Origin: Nocardioides sp. WS12
GTDB taxonomy: Bacteria > Actinomycetota > Actinomycetes > Propionibacteriales > Nocardioidaceae
NCBI RefSeq assembly: GCF_014108865.1
Contig: NZ_CP053928.1
Coordinates: 4,650,001-4,714,000 of the forward strand
DNA length: 64,000 nucleotides
Direction of reading: 5' to 3'
Shown here: positions 17,461 through 27,011 of the stretch, piece by piece
Position numbering within the stretch: the stretch's first letter is position 1
Layout: each line of letters starts with the position of its first letter
Notes under the pieces: model-generated
The model's input: only the letters and a program-made list of their open reading frames with translations
The model's database searches: none
Told to the model about the DNA's origin: nothing
Program-made: the position numbers and the translations under genes

Positions 17461-17570
17461 GACGGGTCAAGTATCCCGGCGGCGCCTCAGCGATCGGCAG
17501 TCGGGGACGCCGTCGCCGCAAATGCGGCCCCTTTGGCTCGAAACAGACGCACATGCGGCAGACTGGCGCC

Positions 17571-17972
17571 ATGACCGACTACCGCGTCGCCGAGGCTGCC
17601 GAACTGCTCGGGGTCAGCACCGACACCGTGCGCCGCTGGATCGACGCCGGCCGGGTGCCGAGCAGCACCGTCGAAGGCCGCACCGTCATCGTCGGCGCCG
17701 ACCTCGCCGTCCTCGCGACCTCGCTGGTCGACGAGGCCGAGCACGACCGCACCCGCGCGGGAGCGGTCAGCGCGCGCAACCGGATGACCGGCATCGTCAC
17801 CCGCGTCGTCACCGACACCGTGATGGCGCAGGTCGAGATGGTCTGCGGGCCGTACCGCGTGGTGTCCCTCATGAGCACCGAAGCCGCCGTCGAACTCGGC
17901 CTCGAACCCGGCGTCCGCGCCATCGCCTCGGTGAAGTCCACCAACGTCGTCGTCGAAAGGCCGGTCCGATGA
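17571..17972 (+). CDS. Excisionase-type HTH plus TOBE domain regulator of molybdate genes
   Basis: 133 residues. Residues 4-40 ([26 protein letters not shown]) form a MerR/excisionase-type helix-turn-helix. Residues about 68-130 are a single Mop/TOBE domain ([22 protein letters not shown]), which in this family binds molybdate. It overlaps modA by ATGA. The likely role is a small molybdate-responsive regulator of the mod operon; this is inferred from domains and position. A CAGACT box 6 nt before the ATG suggests leaderless expression. Confidence 0.82.
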   Translation: MTDYRVAEAAELLGVSTDTVRRWIDAGRVPSSTVEGRTVIVGADLAVLATSLVDEAEHDRTRAGAVSARNRMTGIVTRVVTDTVMAQVEMVCGPYRVVSLMSTEAAVELGLEPGVRAIASVKSTNVVVERPVR

Positions 17973-18727
17973 GGCGCCTGCTCACCCTGCTGCTGCTGCT
18001 CCCCCTCACCGCGTGCGGCGACGACGCCGGCAGCAGGGACGGCGAGAAGGAGACGCTCACCGTCTTCGCCGCGGCGTCGCTGACCAAGACCTTCGAGGAG
18101 CTGGAGAAGCAGTACGAGGACGATCACCCGGACGTCGACGTCAAGCTCTCCTTCGCCGGCTCCTCCGACCTGGTCGCGCAGATCACCGAAGGCGCCGAGG
18201 CCGACGTGTTCGCCTCCGCCGACAACAAGTACATGGACAAGCTGGTCGACGCCGACCTCGCCGCGGGCGACCCGGCCGAGTTCGCGACGAACACCCTGAT
18301 CATCGCTGTACCCCCGGGCAACCCGGCCGGCGTGAAGACGCTCGCCGACCTCACCAAGAAGGATCTCCAGCTGGTCGTGTGCGCCCCCGAGGTCCCGTGC
18401 GGCAGCGCCGCGGTGACGGTCGCCGAGAGCGCCGGCCTGACACTGAAGCCGGTCAGCGAGGAGCAGTCGGTGTCCGACGTCCTCGCCAAGGTCGAGGCCG
18501 GCGAGGCCGATGCCGGACTGGTCTACGTCACCGACGTGAAGGGTGCGGGCGACAAGGTCGAGGGCGTCGCTTTCCCGGAAGCCGCCTCCGTCGTCAACCA
18601 CTACCCCCTGGTCGCGGTGGAGGGCTCGGACAACGCCGACCTCGCGCAGGAGTGGATCGACCTGGTCCTGAGCACCGAGGGCCAGCAGGTGTTCGCCGAC
18701 GCCGGATTCGGACCGCCCTCCTCATGA
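17969..18727 (+). CDS. modA: Molybdate ABC transporter substrate-binding lipoprotein
   Basis: 252 residues. The signal peptide ends in a lipobox (LTAC, Cys16). The mature part shows ModA hallmarks: [43 protein letters not shown] and [13 protein letters not shown]. It binds molybdate or tungstate outside the membrane and delivers it to ModBC. It overlaps the regulator upstream and modB downstream by ATGA. Confidence 0.93.
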   Translation: MRRLLTLLLLLPLTACGDDAGSRDGEKETLTVFAAASLTKTFEELEKQYEDDHPDVDVKLSFAGSSDLVAQITEGAEADVFASADNKYMDKLVDADLAAGDPAEFATNTLIIAVPPGNPAGVKTLADLTKKDLQLVVCAPEVPCGSAAVTVAESAGLTLKPVSEEQSVSDVLAKVEAGEADAGLVYVTDVKGAGDKVEGVAFPEAASVVNHYPLVAVEGSDNADLAQEWIDLVLSTEGQQVFADAGFGPPSS

Positions 18728-19509
18728 GTCGCACCCGACACGTCGGCCTGCCGCGCTGGGTGTTCATCCCCGCGCTGCTGGCCGTCGTGTTCGTGGCGCT
18801 CCCGGTGGCCTCGTTGGCCACCCGGATCAACTGGGCCGACTTCGGGTCGCTGATCACCTCCGACGCGGCGATGTCCGCGCTCGGCCTGAGCATCCGCACG
18901 TCGGCGGCGAGCACCCTGCTGTGCCTGCTGTTCGGCGTCCCCCTGGCTGTCGTGCTGGCGCGCAGCGAGTTCCGCGGACTCGGCCTGCTCCGTTCCGTCG
19001 TGCTGCTCCCCCTCGTCCTTCCGCCGGTGGTCGGCGGCATCGCGCTGCTCGCGACCTTCGGTCGCCAGGGACTGCTGGGCGAGCACCTCGAAGCGTTCGG
19101 CCTGCGGATCGCATTCACGTCGATCGCGGTCGTGCTGGCGCAGACCTTCGTCTCCCTGCCGTTCCTGGTGGTCAGCCTCGAAGGCGCACTGCGCACCGCA
19201 GGAGAGAAGTACGACGTCGTGGCCGCCTCGCTCGGCGCCGCACCCACCACGGTCCTGCGTCGCGTCACGCTCCCCCTGGTCCTTCCCGGGCTGGCCTCGG
19301 GCGCGGTCCTGGCCTTTGCCCGTTCGCTCGGCGAGTTCGGCGCGACGATCACCTTCGCCGGCAGCCTCGAAGGCACCACCCGGACCCTGCCGCTGCTGAT
19401 CTACAACCTCCGGGTCACCGACGCCGACGCCGCTGTCGCGATGTCCCTGCTGCTCGTGGTCGTCGCCGTCGTCGTCATCGGCCTGGTGCGCCCGCGGGTG
19501 GCGTCATGA
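18724..19509 (+). CDS. modB: Molybdate ABC transporter permease
   Basis: 261 residues with about five to six membrane helices and the cytoplasmic EAA-type loop ([22 protein letters not shown]) that contacts the ATPase. Later segments ([16 protein letters not shown]) are characteristic of ModB. It starts in the modA stop and ends in the modC start, both ATGA overlaps. Confidence 0.93.
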   Translation: MSRTRHVGLPRWVFIPALLAVVFVALPVASLATRINWADFGSLITSDAAMSALGLSIRTSAASTLLCLLFGVPLAVVLARSEFRGLGLLRSVVLLPLVLPPVVGGIALLATFGRQGLLGEHLEAFGLRIAFTSIAVVLAQTFVSLPFLVVSLEGALRTAGEKYDVVAASLGAAPTTVLRRVTLPLVLPGLASGAVLAFARSLGEFGATITFAGSLEGTTRTLPLLIYNLRVTDADAAVAMSLLLVVVAVVVIGLVRPRVAS

Positions 19510-20546
19510 GCGTCCTGATCGAGGCGACCGTCGCCGACCGCGGCCTCGACGTCGCGTTCGAGGTCGCCGAGGGCGAGACCGTCGCGCTCCTCGGTCCCAA
19601 CGGGGCCGGCAAGTCCACGGTGCTTGCCGTGCTCGCAGGCCTGCTCCGGCCTGACACGGGGCGGGTCGTCATCGACGGCGAGGAGGTCACCGGTCCGGAC
19701 CGCTGGGTCCGCCCGCACGCCCGCCGCACGGCCCTCCTCGCCCAGGAAGCGCTCCTCTTCCCCCACCTCACGGTGCTCGACAACGTCGCCTTCGGTCCGC
19801 GCAGCACCGGCACCGGGCGCCGGGAGGCCCGGTCCACGGCCGAACACTGGCTCGCCGAGGTCGACGCCAGCGACCTGGCCGGCCGGCGGCCCGCACAACT
19901 CTCCGGCGGACAGGCCCAGCGGGTTGCCGTCGCCCGGGCCCTCGCCGCCGATCCCCGCCTGCTCCTCCTCGACGAACCCATGGCCGCGCTCGACATCGCC
20001 GTCGCCCCCGCGCTGCGCCAACTGCTCCGCAAGGTCCTCGCCGACCGCACCACCGTGATCGTCACCCACCACGTCCTCGACGCGCTGCTCCTGGCCGACC
20101 GGGTCGTGGTGATGGACGGCGGTCGGATCGCCGAACAAGGCCCGGCGGACGTCGTACTCTCTCGACCGCGGAGCGCGTTCGCCGCCCGCTTCGCCGGCCT
20201 CAACCTGGTCGCCGGCCTCGCCTCTCCCGAGGGAGTACGACGACCCGACGGCACCCTGCTCCACGGAACCGCCGCCGACCCCGCGCCCAGCAACGGCTCC
20301 GCGGCGGTGGCCGTCTTCCGTCCGTCCGCCGTCGCCGTGCACCGCGAGGCGCCCGGGGGCAGCCCCCGCAACGCGATTCCGGTGCAGATCACCGAACTCG
20401 AGCCCATCGGTGACGTCGTCCGGGTCCGGGCCGGAGACCTCGCCGCCGACGTCACCCTGGCGTCGGTGGCGGAACTGGGCCTGGCGCCGGGGATGGCGGC
20501 GACGTTCGTGGTGAAGGCCACCGAGGTCGACGTCTACGCGCACTAG
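19506..20546 (+). CDS. modC: Molybdate ABC transporter ATP-binding protein
   Basis: 346 residues. Walker [10 protein letters not shown] (30-38), signature LSGGQ (about 132-136), Walker [13 protein letters not shown] and the switch His (VTHHVLDAL) give a complete ATPase. The C-terminal 60 residues ([22 protein letters not shown] onward) form a TOBE domain, as in ModC. It energises molybdate uptake with ModAB. A large frame on the opposite strand here is a shadow. Confidence 0.93.
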   Translation: MSVLIEATVADRGLDVAFEVAEGETVALLGPNGAGKSTVLAVLAGLLRPDTGRVVIDGEEVTGPDRWVRPHARRTALLAQEALLFPHLTVLDNVAFGPRSTGTGRREARSTAEHWLAEVDASDLAGRRPAQLSGGQAQRVAVARALAADPRLLLLDEPMAALDIAVAPALRQLLRKVLADRTTVIVTHHVLDALLLADRVVVMDGGRIAEQGPADVVLSRPRSAFAARFAGLNLVAGLASPEGVRRPDGTLLHGTAADPAPSNGSAAVAVFRPSAVAVHREAPGGSPRNAIPVQITELEPIGDVVRVRAGDLAADVTLASVAELGLAPGMAATFVVKATEVDVYAH

Positions 20547-20602
20547 ACGCGAGTGGTTGTCCGGCACGCCCTGCAAAGTCACGACTGGGCCCTTGATCCA
20601 GA

Positions 20603-20608
20603 TAAGGT
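20603..20608 (+). promoter_or_regulatory. Probable -10 box TAAGGT for leaderless glpX
   Basis: TAAGGT is followed by 7 nt and the glpX ATG at 20616. There is no Shine-Dalgarno in the gap. Confidence 0.5.
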
Positions 20609-20615
20609 TCGCCCC

Positions 20616-21629
20616 ATGAACGACGCCCTCACTGTGGAGCCGCCCGCCCCCGACCGCAACCTTGCCCTCGAGCTGGTGCGCGTCACGGAGGCCGCAGCGA
20701 TGGCAGCGGGCCGCTGGGTCGGCCGGGGCGACAAGAACGGCGCCGACGGCGTGGCCGTGCAGGCGATGCGCGTGATGATCTCGACCATCGGCATGGACGG
20801 CACCGTCGTCATCGGCGAGGGCGAGAAGGACAACGCCCCGATGCTCTACAACGGCGAGCGGGTCGGCGACGGCACGGGCCCCGAGTGCGATGTGGCGGTC
20901 GACCCGATCGACGGCACCACGCTGACCGCGAAGGGCATGGCGAACTCCATCGCCGTCCTCGCCGTCTCGCCGCGCGGCACCATGTACGACCCGTCCGCGG
21001 TGTTCTACATGGAGAAGCTGGTCACCGGACCGGAGGCGGCCGACGTCGTCGACATCCGCTACCCCGTCTCCGAGAACATCCACCAGGTTGCCAAGGCCAA
21101 GGGCTCCAACCCGTCCGACGTGACCGTCGTGCTGCTCGACCGCCCGCGTCACAACCAGCTGGTCGATGACATCCGGGCCACCGGTGCGCGGATCAAGTTC
21201 ATCTCCGACGGCGACGTCGCCGGCGCCATCATGGCCGCCCGCGCAGACACCGGCATCGACCTGATGCTCGGCATCGGCGGCACCCCGGAAGGCATCATCG
21301 CCGCCTGCGCGATGAAGGCCCTCGGCGGCACCATCCAGGGGCGCCTGTGGCCGACCGACGACGAGGAGCGCCAGCGCGCCATCGACGCCGGCCACAACCT
21401 GGACTCGGACTTCATCCTCACCACCGACACCCTGGTCACCGGCGACGACTGCTTCTTCGTCGCGACCGGCATCACCGACGGCGAACTGGTCCGCGGCGTG
21501 CGTTACCGCGCGGGCGGCGCCACCACCCAGTCGCTCGTGATGCGCTCGCGCAGCGGCACGATCCGCACCATCACCTCGGAGCACCAGCTCTCGAAGCTGC
21601 GCGGCTACTCCAGCATCGCCTTCGACTGA
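20616..21629 (+). CDS. glpX: Class II fructose-1,6-bisphosphatase
   Basis: 337 residues. Hydrolyses fructose 1,6-bisphosphate to fructose 6-phosphate in gluconeogenesis. GlpX motifs are present: [32 protein letters not shown], and the metal site [13 protein letters not shown]; the late block [20 protein letters not shown] is also diagnostic. The start at 20616 is favoured over a longer frame because of the TAAGGT box and the normal N-terminus. It is separated from modC by 69 bp with its own promoter signal. Confidence 0.96.
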   Translation: MNDALTVEPPAPDRNLALELVRVTEAAAMAAGRWVGRGDKNGADGVAVQAMRVMISTIGMDGTVVIGEGEKDNAPMLYNGERVGDGTGPECDVAVDPIDGTTLTAKGMANSIAVLAVSPRGTMYDPSAVFYMEKLVTGPEAADVVDIRYPVSENIHQVAKAKGSNPSDVTVVLLDRPRHNQLVDDIRATGARIKFISDGDVAGAIMAARADTGIDLMLGIGGTPEGIIAACAMKALGGTIQGRLWPTDDEERQRAIDAGHNLDSDFILTTDTLVTGDDCFFVATGITDGELVRGVRYRAGGATTQSLVMRSRSGTIRTITSEHQLSKLRGYSSIAFD

Positions 21630-21654
21630 GTCGGCGCAGCCGCAGCCGCAGCCG

Positions 21655-22488
21655 TCAGGCAGTGGCGACGGCGGTCAGGTCCCCCGCGAAGGCGGCGCTC
21701 TGGTGCAGCAGTGACGCCGAGACGATGTCGATGACCCGCGGGTCGACGGCCAGGCCGACGTGCGAGGCGCGCACCTCGACGGCGCGACCTTCCGGGTCGA
21801 TGCAGGCCTTCCAGTCGACGATGCCGTCGCGCCGGGAGTAGACGTTCGTCATCTGTACGTCGGCGCGCAGCGGCTCCTGGACCTCGACGAAGCTCAGGTG
21901 GGCACACTCTCCGCCGACGCAGTCGCTCGACATGACGCCGGGCAGACCTGCGTCGGAGAGCCGGTTCAGGGCGCGCACGCCGCGGGTCAGCAGCGCGTGG
22001 TGCGCAGCCGGGGCGCGCATGGGGCTCCCCATCGTGACCAGACCGGCCACGAGATCGGGGCGCCGAGCCGCGAGTCCGCGGCCGATCATGCCGCCGAGGC
22101 TGTGGCCGACGATCTGCACGCGGGAGCCGCGCCGCTCGACGAGCTGCTCCAGCCGCGTCTCGAGGTCGAGGGCGGACTTCAGGGTGCAGTTGACGTTGGC
22201 GTGGATGTGCGAGCGGTACGTGCGAAAGCCCCGCTCGCGCAGTTCCTTGTTCATCGCCGCCAGCGTCCAGTCACCGGCGAGGAAGCCGGGAATGAGCAGC
22301 ACGGGCTCCGCCGCGCGAGCGGCAGCCCCTCCCGCGAAGGGAGTACGACGACGGGTGTGCCGGGTGGCGCCACGGCGGACCGCGAAGCGGCCGGCCTCGG
22401 TGACCACGCTGCCCTCGCGCAGGAGCGCCGCCAGTGCCGGACGGCCGTAGCCGTCGGGCAGCAGCCAGGGCGCCATCGTGTTGCTCAT
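21655..22488 (-). CDS. Lipase-like alpha/beta hydrolase
   Basis: 277 residues. The nucleophile elbow GHSLGG (Ser130) and the oxyanion region VLLIPGFLAGDW place it among class 2/triacylglycerol-lipase-type hydrolases. The acid and His would be in VYSRRDGIVDWKACIDP and RASHVGLAVDP near the C-terminus. No clear signal peptide, so probably cytoplasmic or released by another route. A TAACAT box ends 7 nt before the ATG. It is divergent from the next hydrolase with only 57 bp shared. Substrate unknown. Confidence 0.82.
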   Translation of the reverse strand: MSNTMAPWLLPDGYGRPALAALLREGSVVTEAGRFAVRRGATRHTRRRTPFAGGAAARAAEPVLLIPGFLAGDWTLAAMNKELRERGFRTYRSHIHANVNCTLKSALDLETRLEQLVERRGSRVQIVGHSLGGMIGRGLAARRPDLVAGLVTMGSPMRAPAAHHALLTRGVRALNRLSDAGLPGVMSSDCVGGECAHLSFVEVQEPLRADVQMTNVYSRRDGIVDWKACIDPEGRAVEVRASHVGLAVDPRVIDIVSASLLHQSAAFAGDLTAVATA

Positions 22489-22495
22489 TTTCGGG

Positions 22496-22501
22496 ATGTT
22501 A
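22496..22501 (-). promoter_or_regulatory. Probable -10 box TAACAT, leaderless
   Basis: On the minus strand TAACAT, then 7 nt, then the ATG at 22488. A CACACT 6 nt before the plus-strand ATG at 22546 lies in the same 57-bp divergent region, so the two hydrolase promoters are packed back to back. Confidence 0.45.
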
Positions 22502-22545
22502 CGTGGTTGAAACAGCAACTTCCGGCAATTGGGCACACTGGAGGC

Positions 22546-23487
22546 ATGTCTGGCCCCACGCAGAACGCGACCCCACCCGAAGTGACCATCTCGGATGAAC
22601 TGCTCGCACCAGTGACCCCGACCGTCGAACTGTGCTACCAGACGTTCGGTGATCCGGGTGCCGATCCGCTGCTCCTGGTGATGGGCCTGGGCGGTCCGAT
22701 GACGTGGTGGGACACCGAGCTGTGCACCCAACTGGCCGCGGCCGGCTTCTACGTCATCCGCTACGACAACCGCGACACGGGCAAGTCGACGCGCAGCCCC
22801 GGCCGCGTGCGTCGCGCTCACCTGGTCCGCGCGTTCGTCGGCGCACCGACCTCGGCGCCGTACTCCATCCACGACCTGGCGGGCGACGCGTTCGGCCTGC
22901 TCGATCACCTCGGCATCGAGTCGGCCCACCTCGCTGGCGTGTCGATGGGTGGCATGGTCGCCCAGACGATGGCCCTGGAGAAGCCCGAGCGGGTGCGCAG
23001 CCTGGCCAGCATCATGTCGACGACCGGGCGCCGCAGCGTCGGACGCCAGCACCCGAGCCTGATACCGACCCTGATCGCCAAGCGCGGCCCGGAGCGCGAC
23101 GCCTACATCGCGGGCAGCGTCGCGGTCTGGAAGATCATCGGCTCCCCGCGCTTCCCCCAGACCGAGGAGAAGCTGCGCTCGCGCGCCGGCGACACCTACG
23201 ACCGGGGCGTTTCCCGCGCCGGCGTGTTGCGCCAAATGATGGCGGTGCTCACCCAGCCCGACCGCACCCGTGCGCTCGCGGACCTCGCCGTTCCGACACT
23301 GGTCATGCACGGCCTCGCCGACAAGATGGTGCACGTCTCGGGTGGACGCGCCACGGCGGCCGCGATCCCGGGCGCGCGCGTCACGCTGATCAGCGGCTGG
23401 GGGCACGACATGCCGGCTGCCCTGTTCCCGACGTACACCTCTGCGATCCGCAGCAACGCCGACCGCGTCACCCCACCCGCCTCCTGA
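22546..23487 (+). CDS. Alpha/beta fold hydrolase
   Basis: 313 residues. Nucleophile elbow GVSMGG (Ser133), oxyanion-side HG-like MGLGGPMTWW, and a late GWGHDMP His; the acid is probably in MHGLADKMVHVSG. The RYDNRDTGKS block is typical of the PcaD/DhmA-like esterase and epoxide hydrolase relatives. Soluble, no signal peptide. It is divergent from the lipase-like gene. Substrate unknown. Confidence 0.83.
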   Translation: MSGPTQNATPPEVTISDELLAPVTPTVELCYQTFGDPGADPLLLVMGLGGPMTWWDTELCTQLAAAGFYVIRYDNRDTGKSTRSPGRVRRAHLVRAFVGAPTSAPYSIHDLAGDAFGLLDHLGIESAHLAGVSMGGMVAQTMALEKPERVRSLASIMSTTGRRSVGRQHPSLIPTLIAKRGPERDAYIAGSVAVWKIIGSPRFPQTEEKLRSRAGDTYDRGVSRAGVLRQMMAVLTQPDRTRALADLAVPTLVMHGLADKMVHVSGGRATAAAIPGARVTLISGWGHDMPAALFPTYTSAIRSNADRVTPPAS

Positions 23488-23639
23488 GCCCCGCGCAGGG
23501 CCACCCCACGTCCACAGCGCTCCGCGTCGGAATCCGTCCTCCACAGCGCGGGCACGCGCGGGCGCCAAATCCGGTCGCACGCTCCTAATGTCTGCCTCCC
23601 GCGCCGGACAGGTCGGCGCACGATGACCGAGGAGTGCAG

Positions 23640-24017
23640 ATGGGACTGAAGAGGATCGGTGTGCCGGGAGCCCTGGCGGTGGTGGTCACGGGCCTGGTGG
23701 CGGGCCTGCTCGCCGGGCCCGGTGACGCCGCAACCGCCCTGCGGGAGCGAGGCCCGCGGTGGCAACCGCCGGGCGACACGATCGTGGCCGTCGAGGGCGA
23801 CGCGGACAACGGCTTCACCATCCACCAGTACGACGGCACGGCGCTCTCGCCGCCGACCCTGTCCGAGACCACGGCGGAGTGCGGTGAGTACGACACCGAG
23901 GTGCAGGCGGTCGCCTGTCAGGTCGAGGTCGAGACGTGGTTCCGCGACCTGGCCGACCTCCAGACGGCGATCGCCTGGGCGAGGTACGACGCGGCGCGGC
24001 CCCGACCGGGGACCTGA
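23640..24017 (+). CDS. Small secreted hypothetical protein
   Basis: 125 residues. A basic N-terminus and hydrophobic core (PGALAVVVTGLVAGLLAGPGDA) form a signal peptide, followed by a short acidic domain with two cysteines (TAECGEYDTEVQAVACQVEV) that could form a disulfide. No lipobox. GAGGAG stands about 6 nt before the ATG, so it is translated with a leader; TAATGT at 23586 is a possible -10. Family unknown. Confidence 0.65.
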   Translation: MGLKRIGVPGALAVVVTGLVAGLLAGPGDAATALRERGPRWQPPGDTIVAVEGDADNGFTIHQYDGTALSPPTLSETTAECGEYDTEVQAVACQVEVETWFRDLADLQTAIAWARYDAARPRPGT

Positions 24018-24023
24018 GTCAGG

Positions 24024-25226
24024 TCAGCCGACCGGCGCCTCCGCGCCGAGCACCCGCCCGGCGTTCGCGAGGTCGACCGTCAGGTTCTCGCCGGTCGTCG
24101 GTTCGAACAGGTGCATCTTGCGGCCGTCGACCCAGATCTCGGCCTCTTCGCCCTCCTTGATCCGGCTCGCGCCGTCCAGGGACACCACCAACTGGGTGCG
24201 CATGCCCTCGCCGTCGAGGTCCTTCTCGAGTTGCTGGAGCTGCTGGGTCACCTCGGGCGGGGACTCGAACGGGATGTAGGCGTAGGTCTCGTTGCCGAGC
24301 CACTCGACGACGTCGACCTTCGCGCGGAAGGTCGAGCCGGTGCGCGCCTCCTCGGAGGCCAGCGACGCGTCCTCGAAGTGCTCGGGGCGGACGCCGGCGA
24401 TGAGCAGGCCGCGGCCGGCGACCCGTTCGGCCTTGTCTGCCGGGATCTCCACCTTGCCGAATGGCAGCTGCACCGAGGTTCCCTCGACCGTCGCCGGCAG
24501 GAAGTTCATCGGCGGCGAGCCGATGAAGCCCGCGACGAACAGGTTGCCCGGGTTCTCGTAGAGCTCACGGGGCGTCGCCAGCTGCTGCAGGATGCCGCGC
24601 TTGAGTACGGCGACCCGGTCGCCCAGCGTCATCGCCTCGGTCTGGTCGTGCGTGACGTAGACCGTGGTGATGCCGAGGCGCTTCTGCAGCCGCGAGATCT
24701 CGGTGCGCATCTGCCCACGCAACTTGGCGTCGAGGTTGGACAGCGGCTCGTCGAAGAGGAACGCGTCCGCCTGCCGCACGATGGCGCGCCCCATCGCCAC
24801 CCGCTGCCGCTGGCCGCCGGACAGGTTGCCGGGCTTCCGCTCCAGGTGCTCATCAAGCTCGAGCGTGCCGGATGCGTCGCGCACCAACTTGTCGATCTCG
24901 GCCTCGGGCATCTTGGCCAGCCGGAGCGGGAACGCGATGTTCTCGTAGACCGTCAGGTGCGGGTAGAGCGCGTAGTTCTGGAACACCATCGCCAGGTTGC
25001 GATCACGGGTCGCGAGATCGTTGACCCGACGTTCCCCGATGATCATGTCGCCGGAGGTGATGTCCTCCAGCCCGACGATCATCCGCAGCAGGGTGGACTT
25101 CCCGCAGCCCGAGGGCCCGACGAGGATCATGAACTCCCCGTCAGCGACGTCGATGGAGATGTCGTTCACGGCAGGGAAGCCGTCGCCGTACTTCTTGACG
25201 ATGTGGTTCATCGTGATGGCGGCCAT
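24024..25226 (-). CDS. sugC: SugC/UgpC-type sugar ABC transporter ATP-binding protein
   Basis: 400 residues. Walker A GPSGCGKST (37-45), signature LSGGQRQR (about 135), Walker B AFLFDEPLSNLDAKLR and a C-terminal regulatory OB/TOBE region of about 150 residues are the CUT1/MalK layout. It is the last gene of an operon ordered substrate-binding protein, permease, permease, ATPase, the same order as mycobacterial lpqY-sugA-sugB-sugC, which imports trehalose. The symbol is by homology and order; the substrate could be another alpha-glucoside. Confidence 0.85.
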   Translation of the reverse strand: MAAITMNHIVKKYGDGFPAVNDISIDVADGEFMILVGPSGCGKSTLLRMIVGLEDITSGDMIIGERRVNDLATRDRNLAMVFQNYALYPHLTVYENIAFPLRLAKMPEAEIDKLVRDASGTLELDEHLERKPGNLSGGQRQRVAMGRAIVRQADAFLFDEPLSNLDAKLRGQMRTEISRLQKRLGITTVYVTHDQTEAMTLGDRVAVLKRGILQQLATPRELYENPGNLFVAGFIGSPPMNFLPATVEGTSVQLPFGKVEIPADKAERVAGRGLLIAGVRPEHFEDASLASEEARTGSTFRAKVDVVEWLGNETYAYIPFESPPEVTQQLQQLEKDLDGEGMRTQLVVSLDGASRIKEGEEAEIWVDGRKMHLFEPTTGENLTVDLANAGRVLGAEAPVG

Positions 25227-25237
25227 GGCAGCAGCAC

Positions 25238-26083
25238 CTATCCCTTCACTGCGCCGGAGGTCAGCCCGGCAACGATCTTGCGCTGGAAAATCAGGACGAT
25301 GATGATGATCGGGATCGTGGCGATGACGGCACCCGCAGCCAGCAACGACGCAGGTCGGTTGAACGGGTCGGCGCCGACGAAGAACGACAACGAGGCCGGG
25401 ATCGGTCGGGCGTTCTCGGTCGAGGTGAGCGAGATGCCGAAGACGAAGTCGTTCCAGGCGAAGAAGAAGGTCAGGATCGCGGCGGTGAAGACCCCCGGCG
25501 CGGCCAGCGGCACGATCACCTTGCGGAACGCCTGCCACGACGTGGCCCCGTCCACCTGGGCCGCCTGCTCCATCTCCCACGGGATCTCCCGGAAGAAGGC
25601 CGACAGGGTCCAGATCGCCAGCGGGAGGGTGAAGGACATGTACGGGATGATCAGGCCCGGCCAGGTGTCGTAGAGACCCGTCACCCGCCACATGTCGAAC
25701 AGCGGACCGACCAGCGACACGACCGGGAACATGGCGATCGCCAGCGACAAGGACAGCACCAGCTTCTTGCCCTTGAACTCCAGGCGGGCGATGGCGTACG
25801 CCGCCAGGGTGGCCACCACGACCGAGAGCACCGTGGCGATCAGGCTGATCCCGATGGAGTTGAAGATCGCGCGGCGGAACTGCTCGTTGTCCCAGACCGC
25901 CTCGTAGTTCGCCCAACCGGCACCGCCGCCGTCGGCGGGGAAGAAGCCCGGGCTGCCGTTGGTGATCGCGGCCTCGGACTTGAACGACAGCGAGATGATC
26001 CACGCCACCGGCAACAGGCACCAGATCATGATCAAGGTGCAGCCCACGATGAGCCCGACGCGACTTCCGATGCGACTGTTCAT
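25238..26083 (-). CDS. sugB: Sugar ABC transporter permease (SugB/MalG type)
   Basis: 281 residues with six predicted membrane helices and the EAA loop EMEQAAQVDGATSWQAFRKV (about 190-209) that docks with the ATPase. It belongs to the MalG half of CUT1 permeases. It starts 1 bp after the sugA-like stop and ends 11 bp before the ATPase start. Confidence 0.85.
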   Translation of the reverse strand: MNSRIGSRVGLIVGCTLIMIWCLLPVAWIISLSFKSEAAITNGSPGFFPADGGGAGWANYEAVWDNEQFRRAIFNSIGISLIATVLSVVVATLAAYAIARLEFKGKKLVLSLSLAIAMFPVVSLVGPLFDMWRVTGLYDTWPGLIIPYMSFTLPLAIWTLSAFFREIPWEMEQAAQVDGATSWQAFRKVIVPLAAPGVFTAAILTFFFAWNDFVFGISLTSTENARPIPASLSFFVGADPFNRPASLLAAGAVIATIPIIIIVLIFQRKIVAGLTSGAVKG

Positions 26084-26084
26084 G

Positions 26085-27011
26085 TCAGGACTCCTGCCGT
26101 GCTTGGGCCAGGTCGACGCGGAAGAGTCTGACGATTCCGAAGGCGATCAGCAGGACCGAAAGGAACAGCAGCACCGACAGGGCCGAGCCCATGCCGAGCT
26201 GGAACTGCTCGATGGTTTGTCGGTAGGTCAGGAAGCTGATCGATTCGGTCTTCGCGGCACCGGCCGTCATCACGAAGATGTTGTCGAAGATCCGGTAGGC
26301 GTCGAGGGCACGGAACAGGACGGCCACCATGATCGCGGCGCGCATGTTCGGCAGGATCACCTTGGTCAGCCGTTGCGTCCACGTGGCGCCGTCGACCTTC
26401 GCGGCCTCGAGCATGTCCTCACTGACCTGGGCCAGGCCCGCCAGCAGGAGCAGCGACATGAACGGCGTGGTCTTCCAGATCTCCGACACCATGATCGCGA
26501 TCACGGCCGGCGTCGTCTCGCCGAACCAGTTGAATTCGTCGCCGATGAACGGGAGCCAGCCGTTGATGAAGCCGTTCTGGAAGGAGAACGCGAACTGCCA
26601 GGCGAAGCCCGAGACGACGGTGATGATGCCGTAGGGAATCAGGATCGAGGTCCTGATCACGCCGCGGGCGAAGATCACCCGGTGCATGACCATCGCGAAG
26701 ATGAAACCGATGACGAGCTCCACCGCGACGGTGACCACCATGTACACGACCGTGACCGCGGTGGTGCGCCAGAACAGCGGGTCGGACAGCGCAGTGATGT
26801 AGTTGCTGAGACCGATGAAGTTACGGTCATCGGGCGCCGTCAGCGCATAGTCGAAGGTCGAGAGGTAGATCGCGCGCAGCATCGGGAACGCGGTGACCAC
26901 CAGCATCAACACGATCGCCGGCGCCACCAGCTTCTGCCCCAGCCTGGTCTCTGCCTTGGCCCGGTCGCTGAGGACGGGCTTGCCCTTCTCGGGCGTGATC
27001 ACGGCACTCAC
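26085..27011 (-). CDS. sugA: Sugar ABC transporter permease (SugA/MalF type)
   Basis: 308 residues, about six helices. Segments such as LIPYGIITVVSGFAW, EIWKTTPFMSLLLLAGLAQV and LFRALDAYRIFDNIFVMT closely match what I recall of mycobacterial SugA. The EAA loop is SEDMLEAAKVDGATWTQRLT. The start is GTG at 27011, overlapping the substrate-binding gene by GTGA. Confidence 0.86.
   Translation of the reverse strand: MSAVITPEKGKPVLSDRAKAETRLGQKLVAPAIVLMLVVTAFPMLRAIYLSTFDYALTAPDDRNFIGLSNYITALSDPLFWRTTAVTVVYMVVTVAVELVIGFIFAMVMHRVIFARGVIRTSILIPYGIITVVSGFAWQFAFSFQNGFINGWLPFIGDEFNWFGETTPAVIAIMVSEIWKTTPFMSLLLLAGLAQVSEDMLEAAKVDGATWTQRLTKVILPNMRAAIMVAVLFRALDAYRIFDNIFVMTAGAAKTESISFLTYRQTIEQFQLGMGSALSVLLFLSVLLIAFGIVRLFRVDLAQARQES

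Noticed and set aside
19401-21584. 727-codon open frame on the minus strand
   Set aside because: Antisense to modB, modC and glpX, all with full motifs.
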